Assembly: GCA_001543385.1 (NCBI GenBank)
Contig: LPNH01000003.1
Location: 1 to 64,000 of the forward strand
Origin: Candidatus Hemicellulosilyticus sp. P3
GTDB taxonomy: Bacteria > Bacteroidota > Bacteroidia > Bacteroidales > P3
Reading direction: 5' to 3'
Length of the DNA: 64,000 nt
The position numbers and the translations under genes are program-made. Under the pieces are notes generated by a model. That model worked only from the letters and a program-made list of their open reading frames with translations, was not told where the DNA came from and did no database searches. This document shows positions 1 through 9,500 of this stretch, one piece after another (positions within the stretch are counted from its first letter, which is position 1; each line of letters begins with the position of its first letter).

Positions 1-91
1 CTCTTTCCGCCGCCGCCACCGCACCGCCGCCCCGGACGCCCCACCAGTAGGGGGTTTATGTTAAATGGTTTTGCGGCACGAAAGAAGAGAG

Positions 92-121
92 ATTTTCTTT
101 TGTATCAAGACAAAAGAAAAT
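92..121. terminator. AT-rich perfect hairpin, possible terminator of an upstream gene
   Basis: Perfect 12-base arms (ATTTTCTTTTGT at 92-103 and its complement at 110-121) enclose a 6-base loop. The first 50 bases of the window are GC-rich, and one frame closes with a stop at 48-50 after an Ala/Pro-rich stretch, so this may be the 3' end of a gene whose body lies outside the window. I see no other gene in 1-299. The short ORFs here overlap the tRNA promoter or are low-complexity. Confidence 0.4.
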
Positions 122-225
122 GAAGTGTGGTGTGCAAAGTGAAGAAGTGAATGTCTGAAAAACCAATGCAAGGAAAGAAAAACAACCACCGCCCCTCTTT
201 TTTTTGATTGGTGTGGAAGAAAAAT

Positions 226-256
226 TTTGGTGGATGGGATATTTGTTGTATCTTTG
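226..256 (+). promoter_or_regulatory. Bacteroidota-type promoter of the tRNA gene
   Basis: TTTG at 226-229 and TATCTTTG at 249-256 are separated by 19 bases. This matches the Bacteroidota sigma-A consensus TTTG-N(19-23)-TAnnTTTG. The tRNA begins 44 bases after the -7 element. Confidence 0.8.
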
Positions 257-299
257 CATCCGGTTTTGGACGGGTGGAGATGCCGTCGGACAAACGAAT

Positions 300-374
300 G
301 ATCCGTTAGCTCAGTTGGTTCAGAGCGCTTGCTTCACACGCAAGAGGTCGAGAGTTCAAATCTCCCACGGATCA
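300..374 (+). tRNA. tRNA-Val (anticodon CAC)
   Basis: The cloverleaf folds cleanly. The acceptor stem is GATCCGT (300-306) with ACGGATC (367-373) and discriminator A at 374. The anticodon stem is CTTGC/GCAAG with loop TTCACAC, giving anticodon CAC, which reads the valine codon GUG. The T arm carries GTTCAAATC. CCA is not encoded, so the end must be added by CCA-adding enzyme. GUG is frequent in the + strand genes of the left half of the window. The gene stands alone with its own promoter. Confidence 0.95.
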
Positions 375-592
375 CTGACACGAGGGACAGTACGGGCTGC
401 TCCTCGTGTTTGTTTTTGTGGTTCCGCTGCGGCGGCGGTGGCGGGTCGGCCGGTGCCGTCCGGTGTTTTGCAGTCTCACGGTTCACTTTACCAGTCACTT
501 AGAGGAATGGTGGCGGCATGGCTACGTAAGGCGTTGATTTGCAGTAGTTGATGTATTCTCGATTGTGGCAAAGTGCTGTCGGATAGTTTTTT

Positions 593-627
593 TTTGTATG
601 CTATTCAAAAATTTATTTGTATCTTTG
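593..627 (+). promoter_or_regulatory. Promoter of the HU gene
   Basis: TTTG at 593-596 and TATCTTTG at 620-627 are 23 bases apart, leaving a leader of about 60 bases before the ATG at 692. The rest of the 375-691 gap shows no gene or RNA that I can recognise. Confidence 0.75.
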
Positions 628-691
628 CAAATCGATATTTCGGAAAATTTATTCATCAAGTTATATTGGATTTTATAAAAACTTTTAGAAC

Positions 692-973
692 ATGACAAAG
701 GCTGAAATTGTAGCGGAAATCGCTCAAAAGACCGGAATTGAAAAGGTCGCCATCCAGGCTACCGTCGAGGAGTTCATGGGTGTTGTGAAGGATTCGCTGA
801 CCCGCGGCGAGAATGTTTATCTGCGCGGATTCGGCAGCTTCATCATTAAGAAACGCGCCGAGAAGACGGGCCGTAACATTTCGAAGAACACCACTATTAT
901 CATCCCGGCTCACAATATCCCCGCTTTCAAACCCGCCAAGACTTTTGTCAACGAGGTGAAGAAAAGCAACTGA
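692..973 (+). CDS. HU/IHF family DNA-binding protein
   Basis: This 93-residue basic protein has the classic HU layout. Two N-terminal helices (from MTKAEIVAEIAQKTG to about residue 40) are followed by the GENVYLRGFGSF strand signature (about residues 49-60) and a beta arm ending in IPAFKPAKTF (about 77-86), the DNA-clamping loop of the family. HU/IHF proteins dimerise, bend DNA and compact the nucleoid. It has its own promoter and is followed 29 bases later by the tiny basic ribosomal-type gene, probably on the same transcript, which ends at the strong hairpin at 1203-1256. HU versus IHF subtype cannot be settled by eye. Confidence 0.93.
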   Translation: MTKAEIVAEIAQKTGIEKVAIQATVEEFMGVVKDSLTRGENVYLRGFGSFIIKKRAEKTGRNISKNTTIIIPAHNIPAFKPAKTFVNEVKKSN

Positions 974-1002
974 TGTATAATTTTTAAGTTATTAAACAGA
1001 TT

Positions 1003-1092
1003 ATGCCGAACGGTAAGAAACACAAACGTCACAAGATGGCGACGCACAAACGTAAGAAACGTTTGCGCAAGAACAGACATAAGAAGAAGTAG
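1003..1092 (+). CDS. AURKAIP1/COX24-domain small basic protein (29 aa), ribosome-associated type
   Basis: A 29-residue ORF (MPNGKKHKRHKMATHKRKKR, then LRKNRHKKK) is almost entirely Lys, Arg and His. The core HKMATHKRKKRLRKNRHK matches the short AURKAIP1/COX24 proteins found across Bacteroidota. The mitochondrial member of that family is the small-subunit mitoribosomal protein mS38, so a ribosomal role is likely, though inferred. It sits directly after HU and before a strong terminator, so it is probably co-transcribed with HU. It is easily missed because of its length. Confidence 0.85.
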   Translation: MPNGKKHKRHKMATHKRKKRLRKNRHKKK

Positions 1093-1202
1093 GCTGTAGG
1101 GAAGCCGGTTTCTTCGTTTGTCCCCCGCCAGGGATTGGTTTTGCGCTGCCGGCAGGCTTGGTCTGGCCGGGTGTCCTTGGCAATGGGAGGAACTTTATCT
1201 CT

Positions 1203-1256
1203 AAAACAAATTACGCAACGGCAAGGTTATGCCGAGATTGCGTAATTTGTTTTTTT
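1203..1256 (+). terminator. Strong intrinsic terminator with branched stem
   Basis: A 13-base perfect outer stem (1206-1218 with 1238-1250), extendable by A-T pairs (1203-1205 with 1251-1253), encloses an inner CGGCA/TGCCG hairpin at 1219-1234 and ends in a run of T. It terminates the HU/small-protein transcript before RNase G. Confidence 0.85.
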
Positions 1257-1285
1257 GTCGGTATGTATCATAATTTTATTTTTCT

Positions 1286-2836
1286 GTGAACAAAGCATTG
1301 GTTATTCGGTCGACGGACGAGGAGAACGAGATTGCGTTGCTGGAGGACAAGCAGCTTGTGGAGCTGCACCGTGAGAAGAAGTCGGGGTCGGTGGCTGTCG
1401 GCGATATTTATTTAGGCAAGGTTAAGAAGATTATGCCCGGGCTGAACGCCGCTTTTGTGAGCCTGGGCGACGAGAAGGACGGTTTTATCCATTATCTGGA
1501 CCTGGGGGCCGACTATAATATGGTGAGCCGCTATCTGCGGCAGGCGATGAACGGCGACCGCAATATGCGCACGCTGACGGGCATGAAACGGGAGCCGGAG
1601 CTGGCCAAGTCGGGCAATATGGGCGACACGCTGAATGTGGGCCAGCTGGTGCTGGTGCAGGTGTCGAAGGAGCCGATATCGACGAAGGGGCCCAAGCTGA
1701 CGGGCGATTTGTCGCTGGCGGGACGCTATCTGGTGTTGGTGCCTTTTGACGACAAGGTGTCGATTTCGCAGAAGATCAAGGGCAACGAGGAGCGTTCACG
1801 GTTGCGTCGTCTGATGCAGAGTATCAAGCCCGAGGGGTTTGGTGTTATTGTGCGCACGATGGCGGAGGAGAAGAGTGTGGCCGACCTGGACGCCGATCTG
1901 CGCAATCTGTGCGACAGATGGGCGGCGATGACGGACAGGCTGAAGTCGGCCGCCTCGCCGCAGCGTGTGTTGTCGGAGCTGAGCAAGACGACGGCGCTGC
2001 TCCGCGATGTGTTGTCGGACGAGTTCGACGAGGTGTATTGCGACAATGAGGAGCTGTACGGGGAGCTGCGCCAGTATGTGCACAGTATCGCCCCCGACAA
2101 GGAGGGTGTGGTGAAGCATTACCGTATGGATACGCCTATTTTCGAGCAGTTCGGCATTTCACGCGATATCCGCCGCGCTTTCGGGCGCATTGTGACGATC
2201 CGATCGGGGGTGTATCTCTATGTGGAGCATACGGAGGCGATGCATGTCATCGACGTGAACAGCGGTAACCATATCAAGGCGGGATCGGGCCAGGAGGACA
2301 CGGCGCTGCAGGTGAATATTGAGAGTGCCAAGGAGATCGCACGGCAGCTGCGGCTGCGTGATATGGGGGGTATTATTATTGTGGACTTTGTCGATATGGC
2401 CAAGGCGGAGCACCGCCGCGAGCTGTATGAGTTTATGGTGCAGGCGATGGCGCAAGACAAGGCCCGTCACACGATTTTGCCGCTGAGCAAGTTCGGGTTG
2501 ATGCAGATTACACGTCAACGGGTGCGGCCCGCCATTGAGGTGGATGTGCAGGAGAAGTGTCCGTTCTGCGACGGGTCGGGAATGGTGCGCTCGACGCTGA
2601 CGGTCATCGACGAGATTGAGCAGAATCTGCGTTACCTGACCATGTCGCAGCGGCTGCGCTCGACGACGATTCTGGCACATCCGTATGTCAACGCTTATCT
2701 GCGCCTCGGCTTCCCGTCGATGCGGATGAGATGGATGTGGCAATATCGCTGCAGGGTGCGCGTCAGGGCGATGGAACGGCTCAATCTGCTGGAATATAAA
2801 TTTCTGAACGCGGCGGGCGAGGAAATCGATATTTGA
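1286..2836 (+). CDS. rng: Ribonuclease E/G family endoribonuclease (RNase G type)
   Basis: This 516-residue protein corresponds to the catalytic part of RNase E/G, which cleaves single-stranded RNA with 5'-monophosphate preference in rRNA maturation and mRNA decay. An N-terminal S1 domain contains GDIYLGKVKKIMPGLNAAFV. The Mg-binding catalytic aspartates are Asp323 (VIDVNSGNH) and Asp367 (VDFVDM). The zinc-link motif CPFCDGSG has Cys425 and Cys428 for dimerisation. There is no long C-terminal degradosome scaffold, hence the G-type call. The start is GTG at 1286, just after the terminator of the previous unit. No clear TAnnTTTG lies upstream, so its promoter is unresolved. The stop overlaps the promoter region of the kam genes. 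Confidence 0.93.
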   Translation: MNKALVIRSTDEENEIALLEDKQLVELHREKKSGSVAVGDIYLGKVKKIMPGLNAAFVSLGDEKDGFIHYLDLGADYNMVSRYLRQAMNGDRNMRTLTGMKREPELAKSGNMGDTLNVGQLVLVQVSKEPISTKGPKLTGDLSLAGRYLVLVPFDDKVSISQKIKGNEERSRLRRLMQSIKPEGFGVIVRTMAEEKSVADLDADLRNLCDRWAAMTDRLKSAASPQRVLSELSKTTALLRDVLSDEFDEVYCDNEELYGELRQYVHSIAPDKEGVVKHYRMDTPIFEQFGISRDIRRAFGRIVTIRSGVYLYVEHTEAMHVIDVNSGNHIKAGSGQEDTALQVNIESAKEIARQLRLRDMGGIIIVDFVDMAKAEHRRELYEFMVQAMAQDKARHTILPLSKFGLMQITRQRVRPAIEVDVQEKCPFCDGSGMVRSTLTVIDEIEQNLRYLTMSQRLRSTTILAHPYVNAYLRLGFPSMRMRWMWQYRCRVRVRAMERLNLLEYKFLNAAGEEIDI

Positions 2837-2862
2837 CGCTGGCGCGTTTGCAAAAAAAATAT

Positions 2863-2870
2863 TATCTTTG
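2863..2870 (+). promoter_or_regulatory. -7 element of the kamDE operon promoter
   Basis: TATCTTTG lies 27 bases after the RNase G stop. TTTG occurs at 2832-2835 (27-base spacer, overlapping the rng stop) and at 2847-2850 (12-base spacer). Neither spacing is ideal, so only the -7 element is called. The leader before the kamD ATG at 2902 would be about 28 bases, too short for a cobalamin riboswitch. Confidence 0.7.
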
Positions 2871-2901
2871 CACACTTGACTATTGAATGATACACAAATC
2901 T

Positions 2902-4458
2902 ATGCAGGAAAGTAAAATCGGACTGGATTATGCAAAGGTGGCGCATGCGCGGGAAATAGCACGCAATATCGCCAATCAGGTGCAGTCTTTTGTGGACGGT
3001 TATACGACGGTGGCTGTGGAACGGACCGTCTGCCGCCTTCTGGGTATCGACGGTATCGACGGCAATGAGGTGCCGCTGCCCAATGTGGTGGTCGATGCGT
3101 TGAAGAGCAGCGGCCAGCTGGGCCAGGGTATTGCCTTTTATTTGGGCAACGCCGTCGTGGAGACGGGTTTGACGCCGCAGGCCGTGGCCGAGGCGGTCAG
3201 CCGCGGCGAACTGGATATCACGCAGCTGCCGTTGCACAAGGCCGGCGAGATTGAGGCCGCGCTGCAGCCGTATGTCGCCGCCACGATCGAACGCATCCGC
3301 GGCCGCCGGCAGCGTCGCGAGCATTATATCGAGACGATCGGCGAGGGAAGCAAGCCGTATCTCTATATTATTGTCGCCACGGGCAATATTTATGAGGATG
3401 TGGTGCAGGCACAGGCCGGCGCCCGCCAGGGGGCGGACATCATCGCTGTGATACGCACCACGGGCCAGAGTCTGTTGGATTATGTGCCGTATGGCGCCAC
3501 GACCGAGGGCTTTGGCGGCACGTTCGCCACGCAGGAGAATTTCCGTATCATGCGCAAGGCGCTGGACGAGGTGGGCGAAGAGGTGGGCCGCTATATACGC
3601 CTGTGCAATTACTGTTCGGGGCTGTGTATGCCTGAGATTGCCGCCATGGGCGCTTTGGAAGGGCTGGATGTGATGCTCAACGATGCGTTGTACGGCATTC
3701 TGTTCCGCGACATCAATATGCAGCGCACACTGATTGACCAGTATTTTTCGCGTATTATCAACGGCTTTGCCGGGGTCATCATCAATACGGGCGAGGATAA
3801 TTATCTGACTACGGCCGACGCTTACGAGGAGGCGCACACGGTGCTGGCCTCGGACTTTATCAATGAGCAGCTGGCGCTGCAGGCCGGGCTGCCCGAGGAG
3901 CAGCAGGGCCTGGGGCACGCCTTTGAGATGGACCCCATGCTGGAGAACGGTTTTCTGTATGAGCTGGCGCAGGCGCAGATGTTGCGCGAGATTTTCCCCA
4001 ACGCCCCGCTGAAGTATATGCCCCCGACGAAGTTTATGACGGGCAATATTTTCCGCGGTCATATCCAGGATGCGTTGTTCAATATCATCGGTCAGTGGAC
4101 GCACCAGGGGCTGCAGCTGCTGGGCATGCCCACCGAGGCTATCCATACGCCGTTTATGAGCGACCGTTACCTGTCGATTGAAAATGCCAAGTATATTTTC
4201 AACAATATGAAGGATATTGGCGAGGAGGTGGAGTTTAAGGAGGGCGGCATTATACGCCGCCGGGCCAAGGAGGTGCTGGACAATGCGACGGCGCTGCTGG
4301 AGCAGATGGAGAACGAGGGCCTTTTCAGTGCGTTGGAGAAGGGCATATTCGCCAATGTGAAACGTCCGAAGAACGGCGGCAAGGGCCTCGACGGCGTCAC
4401 CCGCAAGGGCGTGAATTATTTTAACCCGTTTGTGGAACTGATGAAAGGGAAGAAATAG
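2902..4458 (+). CDS. kamD: Lysine 5,6-aminomutase alpha subunit
   Basis: This 518-residue alpha subunit is a B12- and PLP-dependent mutase that moves the terminal amino group of lysine or beta-lysine from carbon 6 to carbon 5 during lysine fermentation. Near-invariant family stretches are present, such as TTGQSLLDYVPYGATTEG, RLCNYCSGLCMPEIAAMGA, NDALYGILFRDINMQRTL and LKYMPPTKFMTGNIF, and the ending YFNPFVELM matches the family end. I chose ATG 2902 (MQESKIGLDYAKV) because it aligns with known KamD starts. An in-frame ATG at 2887 would add five residues. It is followed after 24 bases by kamE in the same order as in known lysine fermenters. Confidence 0.95.
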   Translation: MQESKIGLDYAKVAHAREIARNIANQVQSFVDGYTTVAVERTVCRLLGIDGIDGNEVPLPNVVVDALKSSGQLGQGIAFYLGNAVVETGLTPQAVAEAVSRGELDITQLPLHKAGEIEAALQPYVAATIERIRGRRQRREHYIETIGEGSKPYLYIIVATGNIYEDVVQAQAGARQGADIIAVIRTTGQSLLDYVPYGATTEGFGGTFATQENFRIMRKALDEVGEEVGRYIRLCNYCSGLCMPEIAAMGALEGLDVMLNDALYGILFRDINMQRTLIDQYFSRIINGFAGVIINTGEDNYLTTADAYEEAHTVLASDFINEQLALQAGLPEEQQGLGHAFEMDPMLENGFLYELAQAQMLREIFPNAPLKYMPPTKFMTGNIFRGHIQDALFNIIGQWTHQGLQLLGMPTEAIHTPFMSDRYLSIENAKYIFNNMKDIGEEVEFKEGGIIRRRAKEVLDNATALLEQMENEGLFSALEKGIFANVKRPKNGGKGLDGVTRKGVNYFNPFVELMKGKK

Positions 4459-4482
4459 CGTTATTTTTTAATTTTTACAAGT

Positions 4483-5271
4483 ATGAGCGAAGGATTGTAT
4501 TCGATGGAGGCGAAGGATTACGACAAGACCCTCGACCTGACACAGATAAAGCCGTATGGCGATACGATGAATGACGGCAAGACGCAGCTGAGTTTCACTT
4601 TGCCGGTGCCCGCCGGCGACGAGGCTGTCGAAGCGGCCAAGCAGCTGATGAAGAAGATGGGATTTGAAAATCCGCTTGTTGTCTATAGCAAGGAGCTGAC
4701 GGCGGGTTTCACTTTCTTCAACTGTTATGGCAGCTGCTCCCACACGGTGGACTATACCACCATCCATGTGCCGAAGGTGGAGTCGGACACGATGGATATG
4801 CATGAGTGCGACGAGTATATACGCGAACATATCGGCCGCAAGATTGTGGTGGTGGGTGCCTCGACGGGTACGGACGCCCATACGGTGGGCATCGACGCCA
4901 TTATGAATATGAAGGGCTATGCCGGCCATTACGGTCTGGAGCGTTACGATATGATCGAGGCTTACAACCTGGGAAGCCAGGTGCCCAATGAGGAGTTTAT
5001 CGCCAAGGGCATCGAGCTGAAGGCCGACGCGCTGATTGTGTCGCAGACGGTGACGCAGAAGGATATACATATCAAGAACCTTACGGAGCTGGTGGAGATG
5101 CTTGAGGCGGAAGGCCTGCGCGACAAGATTATACTTATCTGCGGCGGCCCGCGCATCAGCCACGAGCTGGCCAAGGAGCTGGGCTACGACGCGGGTTTCG
5201 GCATGAACACCTATGCCGACGACGAGGCGTCGTATATTGCCCAGGAGATGGTGCGGAGAGGGTTGAAATGA
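4483..5271 (+). CDS. kamE: Lysine 5,6-aminomutase beta subunit (cobalamin- and PLP-binding)
   Basis: This 262-residue subunit carries the adenosylcobalamin-binding Rossmann domain. The DxHxxG motif is Asp131-Ala-His133-Thr-Val-Gly136, where His133 is the expected cobalt ligand. Lys144 (in NMKGYAG) falls at the residue number known for the lysine that forms the PLP Schiff base in the Clostridium sticklandii enzyme, so both cofactor residues are intact. The N-terminal dimerisation part (about 1-80) and the C-terminal half with ILICGGPRISHELAKELGYD complete the subunit. It pairs with KamD 24 bases upstream and is followed after 31 bases by the CoA-transferase beta gene. Confidence 0.95.
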   Translation: MSEGLYSMEAKDYDKTLDLTQIKPYGDTMNDGKTQLSFTLPVPAGDEAVEAAKQLMKKMGFENPLVVYSKELTAGFTFFNCYGSCSHTVDYTTIHVPKVESDTMDMHECDEYIREHIGRKIVVVGASTGTDAHTVGIDAIMNMKGYAGHYGLERYDMIEAYNLGSQVPNEEFIAKGIELKADALIVSQTVTQKDIHIKNLTELVEMLEAEGLRDKIILICGGPRISHELAKELGYDAGFGMNTYADDEASYIAQEMVRRGLK

Positions 5272-5302
5272 ACGGAATCTGACAATCAATCAATATTTTG
5301 CT

Positions 5303-5959
5303 ATGAATAAAGAAGATATTAAGCCTTTTATCGCCAAGCGGGCGGCCAAGGAGCTGCATGACGGCGATGTCGTCAACCTGGGTATCGGGTTGCCTACGTT
5401 GATTCCCAATTTTCTGCCGCAGGGTGTGAATGTGGTGCTGCAGTCGGAGAACGGCATGATAGGCATGGGCCCTACGCCTGAGGAGGGCAAGGAGGATCCG
5501 TGGTTCATCAACGCCGGCGGCGGCTATGTCACCCATACGCCCGATGCCAGCACGTTTGACAGCGCCACGTCGTTCGGCATTATCCGCGGCGGACATGTCG
5601 ATGTGTCGATCTTGGGCGCCATGCAGGTGGACGAGCAGGGCGACTTGGCCAACTGGATGATTCCCGGCAAGAAGACACCCGGCATGGGCGGCGCCATGGA
5701 TTTGCTGGTGGGCGCCAAGCGCGTTATACTGGCCATGGAGCATACGGCCAAGGGCAACCCCAAGATTTTAAAGAAATGCACGCTGCCCTTGACCGCCAAG
5801 GGGCAGGTGAATATGATTATCACTGAGATGGGTGTGATGGAGGTTACTCCGAAGGGCATCGTGCTGACGGAGATTAACCCCGAGTTCACTGTCGAGCAGG
5901 TGCAGGCTGCCACCGAGGCCACCCTTATCGTCAGCGACAATCTGAAGAATATGGTGTAG
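5303..5959 (+). CDS. Short-chain acyl-CoA:acetoacetate CoA-transferase, beta subunit (3-oxoacid CoA-transferase family)
   Basis: This 218-residue protein belongs to CoA-transferase family I, beta subunit. The SENGxxG motif holds Glu49 (QSENGMIGMGP), the residue that forms the glutamyl-CoA thioester intermediate. Other family stretches are VVNLGIGLPTLI, PGMGGAMDLLVGAK and FTVEQVQAATEA near the end. In lysine fermenters this enzyme moves CoA between butyryl-CoA and acetoacetate. Its position right after kamDE suggests that role, but the alpha subunit needed for activity is not adjacent, nor anywhere else in the window. Substrate choice among butyrate, acetate and succinate cannot be read from sequence. 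Confidence 0.88.
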   Translation: MNKEDIKPFIAKRAAKELHDGDVVNLGIGLPTLIPNFLPQGVNVVLQSENGMIGMGPTPEEGKEDPWFINAGGGYVTHTPDASTFDSATSFGIIRGGHVDVSILGAMQVDEQGDLANWMIPGKKTPGMGGAMDLLVGAKRVILAMEHTAKGNPKILKKCTLPLTAKGQVNMIITEMGVMEVTPKGIVLTEINPEFTVEQVQAATEATLIVSDNLKNMV

Positions 5960-5961
5960 CC

Positions 5962-6534
5962 ATGAGACAGCGCATCACCTTTGCTGTGCTGTGCCTTGTA
6001 TGCCTCTGTGGCGTACAGGCACAGCATATTGAGTTTAAATGGCACGGCCTTTACGGTGTGGTGGAGTTTGACCATCTGTCCAATCTGAACCGCGACGACC
6101 ACGAGGTGGCCTTGAACGGTGTTTCCGCCGTGGTGGGCTGGCAGGTGCGTAAGGAGTCGGCGATAGGGCTTGGCTTCTCTTATCTGGGCGACCCGACGGG
6201 GGCTTTCTCTCAGATGCCGGTCTTTGTGGAGCTGCGCAGCCACTATCTGCGCAGCCGCCTCACGCCGTTCACTGTGGCGCAGGCGGGCTATTCGTTTCCG
6301 ACCAATAGCGCCAGCAGCGGCAGCGAGGCGGTCCGCATCGAGAAGGGCGGCATGATGTTCGCTTTTGCTGTCGGCGGCCGCTATGCTGTCAGCCGCACGC
6401 TGGGTGTCAACCTGCATGTAGGCTATCAACTGTTGCTGATGAACGAGGTGGAACGGCGACATGCCGGCGCCCCCACGGACCGTTCGTCGCAGCTGTTGCA
6501 TAATGTCAAGGTGGGCTTGGGCCTGAATTTCTGA
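5962..6534 (+). CDS. Small outer-membrane beta-barrel-like protein of unknown function
   Basis: This 190-residue protein has a clear signal peptide (MRQRITFAVLCLVCLCGVQA, cleavage before QHIEF). Alternating short strands follow, such as ESAIGLGFSYLG, VFVELRSHYLRSRL and TLGVNLHVGYQLLL, and the protein ends in GLGLNF. The C-terminal aromatic residue and strand pattern suggest an outer-membrane barrel of about eight strands. I do not recognise a specific family. It starts two bases after the CoA-transferase stop, so it is probably transcribed with the kam genes, though a functional link is doubtful. Confidence 0.7.
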   Translation: MRQRITFAVLCLVCLCGVQAQHIEFKWHGLYGVVEFDHLSNLNRDDHEVALNGVSAVVGWQVRKESAIGLGFSYLGDPTGAFSQMPVFVELRSHYLRSRLTPFTVAQAGYSFPTNSASSGSEAVRIEKGGMMFAFAVGGRYAVSRTLGVNLHVGYQLLLMNEVERRHAGAPTDRSSQLLHNVKVGLGLNF

Positions 6535-6557
6535 TTTTCACTTTTTTTGCTACATTT

Positions 6558-9500
6558 ATGTGCAAGAGGCTCCTTTTTCTGGTGGCGACGCTGGCTGTCG
6601 CACAGTGTGCCGTCGCACAGGCTGTGCGCACGGCGGTTGACGACTTTGAGACGACGGAGGTGAACCGCCTCGCGCCGCGTGTCGACGTGACACCGTACAG
6701 CGACGAGGACGATATCGAACGGGGGAGCTATGCACATTCGGCTTTTTATCTGCCGTTGGGCGGCGTCTGGCGCTACGATCTGCGCGACGACTATGCCGAC
6801 CGTTCCGCCGAGGTGGAGGGGAGGGCCTTTTCGACCGACGGGTGGGACGAGGTGGAGCTGCCGTGCTTCAGCTGGAGCCGCGGCGGCGACAAGCTGATGC
6901 TGCCGGCTGCCGGCCCGTCGGGGCGTGTGGCGCACGAGGGTAACCTCAGCGCACTGCTTTACCGCAGTTTTGAGGTGGCGGAGCGCTGGAAAGGCTACAC
7001 GGCTGTGCTGCGCCTGCAGGGCCGATCGGCTTATCATGTGTGGGTGAACCGCCAGTATGCGGGCTATGCCGAGGACAGCCGGGCGGTGAATGAGTTTGAC
7101 ATCACCCGTCTGCTGCGTTACGGGAAGCGCAACGATGTTGTGATTCAGCTGGCGGGGCTCTCGTCGGGCTCGTTGCTGGAGAGTGCCTATGACCCGATGT
7201 TTAACGGTGTCGGCGAGGCGGCGGTCACTTTTTTTCCCGCCACGCATATTGATGACTACAAGGTGGAGGCTGTCTATGACGCGGCCTCCGGCGGCGGCAT
7301 GCTGTCGGTCGACGCCTCGGTGGTGTCGACGCGGGGCAAGGGGCGCTATTATCTTGAGGTGGAGCTGTGGAACCCGCAGGGGCGCGAGGCGGCCAAGCTG
7401 GGCAAATGGCTTTATCTGGACAGCCGCAAGGCGGCGGAGGTGCATGTCGAGCAACGGCTGAACCGGGTGGAGCCGTGGAGCGCCGAGCGTCCGGCCTGTT
7501 ATACGGCTGTGGTCCGTCTGCTCGACGAGAAGATGCGCCCGCTGATGAGCACGGGCTCGCGGACGGGTTTCCGCACGGTGGCGCTGGAGAACGGACGCCT
7601 GACGGTCAACGGCAGGCCGTTGGTGTTGCGTGGCGTGGCTTATGTGGATAACGGCCAAAGCGTTGACGATATGCGTGCGGATTTGCTGCGCATGAAGCAT
7701 CACAATGTCAACGCGGTGCGCACGGTTCATTATTCGCCGGCGCGGGGTGTGCTGTATGACCTCTGCGACGAGCTGGGCCTGTTTGTGATGTGTGACGCCA
7801 ATCTGCAGCCGTTTTCGAGCGGACGCAAGGCGGTCGCCGCCGACGCGGACTACGCCGACCTTTTTGTGTCGCGTGTGCGCACGATGCAGGCAAGTTTGAA
7901 GAATCATCCCTCTATTATATTGTGGTCGCTGGGCGGCAGCGCGGACAACGGGGTCTGTATGACGCAGGCCTACCGCGAGCTGAAGCGCCTCGACAGGTCG
8001 CGCCCGGTGGTCTTTGCCGGGGGCGCCGCTGGCGACAACAGCGATTTGGCTGTTCTGCTCAACCCGACGTTGCAGGAGGTGCGGCAGTATCTGTCGCGCG
8101 GCACGGCACGGCCGCTGCTGGTGGCGGCTTACGGCACGGCCGAGGGCAACCCTTACGGCGGTCTGCAGGAGCTGTGGCAGCTTTTGTCGACGGCGACGGC
8201 GGGCGGCTTCGCCGCGTCGTGGAACAGTTATGTGACAGGCGATGCGGTGACGGGGCAACGGGTGAAGCACAGCGGCATCGGGTTGCGCGATGTGACCGGC
8301 GAGTTGCGCGAGGCGTACCGCCCTTTCGATTTTTCGCTGCAGAGCCTGGCTCCCGACGCGGCGGAGTTCAGCGTGGTGAATCGTAACCACAGTCTTGCCT
8401 TGTCGGACTATCGTGTGGGCTATGTGCTGTACAGCAACCTGAAGCCGCGTATTGTCGAGGGCGACATCAACACGGCGCTGGCGCCGGGCGAGGTGCATAC
8501 GTTGAAGCTGCGCCTGCCGAAACTGACGCTTTATGCCGGCGAGGAGCTGATGATACGTTTTGAGGTGCGCCCGCGCGATGTGGCTCCGATAGACCGTGCC
8601 GCGGTGCTTTCGACCGCTACGTTTCTGCTGCCGTCGATGCAGACGGCCAAGCAGCCGTTGCCTGCCTACGACCGGCAGCGGCTGACGGTGCGCTATGACG
8701 ACAGCAGCCGTGTGCTGACGGTGGCAGGCAGGCGCTTTGAGGCCCGTTTTGACTGTGGGCAGGGAACGCTGTGCCAGCTGGTGTCGGGCGGCGAGAATTT
8801 GTTGCAGGAGCCGTTGACGATGGATTTCTGGCGTGCCACGGCGAGCGGCGACGCGGCGCTGAACAGCCGCGCCACGTTGTGGATGCCGTACCGGCAGGTA
8901 CGCCGCGAGGTGGTCGATGTGGACTATCGGGAGGTGGACAGCTGCACGGTGGCGGTGAATGTGATGTCGCGCTACAGCGCGGCGTCGGGCGGCCCGCTGT
9001 TTGATGTGCGGCAGCGCTATACGGTGTTGCATTCGGGCGATGTGCTGGTCGACAATGAGGTGCGCAGTGTGCTTCCTATGGCGGAGCCGCCGCGAGTGGG
9101 TGTCTGCTGGGGGATGGCACCGGGGTTCGACAGTGTCGGATGGACGGGGCGCGACCGTGTCAGTTTCAGCGACCGCAAGGCCGGCAGCCGCCTAGGCGGC
9201 TATAGCGGCGAGGCGCTGCGGATGCACGGCCCTTATGCCGACACCCGCCGGCTGACGCTGCGCAACGGACGCACGGGTCTTTATGTGGATATGCTGGACA
9301 CTTTGTTCGGCTTTGAGCTGCAGCCGCAGGACCGCGGATATGCGGTGCACGCCGACTACCGCATGGCTCCTGCCGGCGGCATTGTGACGGCTATGCCCGC
9401 CACGACGACGGTTGATTGTCGTTTTGTGCTGCATCTGCGGCCTTATGACGCCCGTGTGGAGGATGCCGACGATTTCTGCCGCACGGCTTATCCTGTCGAG

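Noticed and set aside
204-551. 115-codon ORF across the tRNA
   Set aside because: It overlaps the promoter and the whole tRNA-Val gene, and its product has no recognisable features.
2837-2901. Cobalamin riboswitch upstream of kamD
   Set aside because: The gap is only 65 bases and contains the promoter itself, leaving no room for a B12 aptamer.
6426-9032. 868-codon open frame antisense to the GH2-type gene
   Set aside because: The product is His/Arg/Gln-rich with no domain, as expected from the complement of GC-rich codons, and the sense gene has a signal peptide and clear domains.
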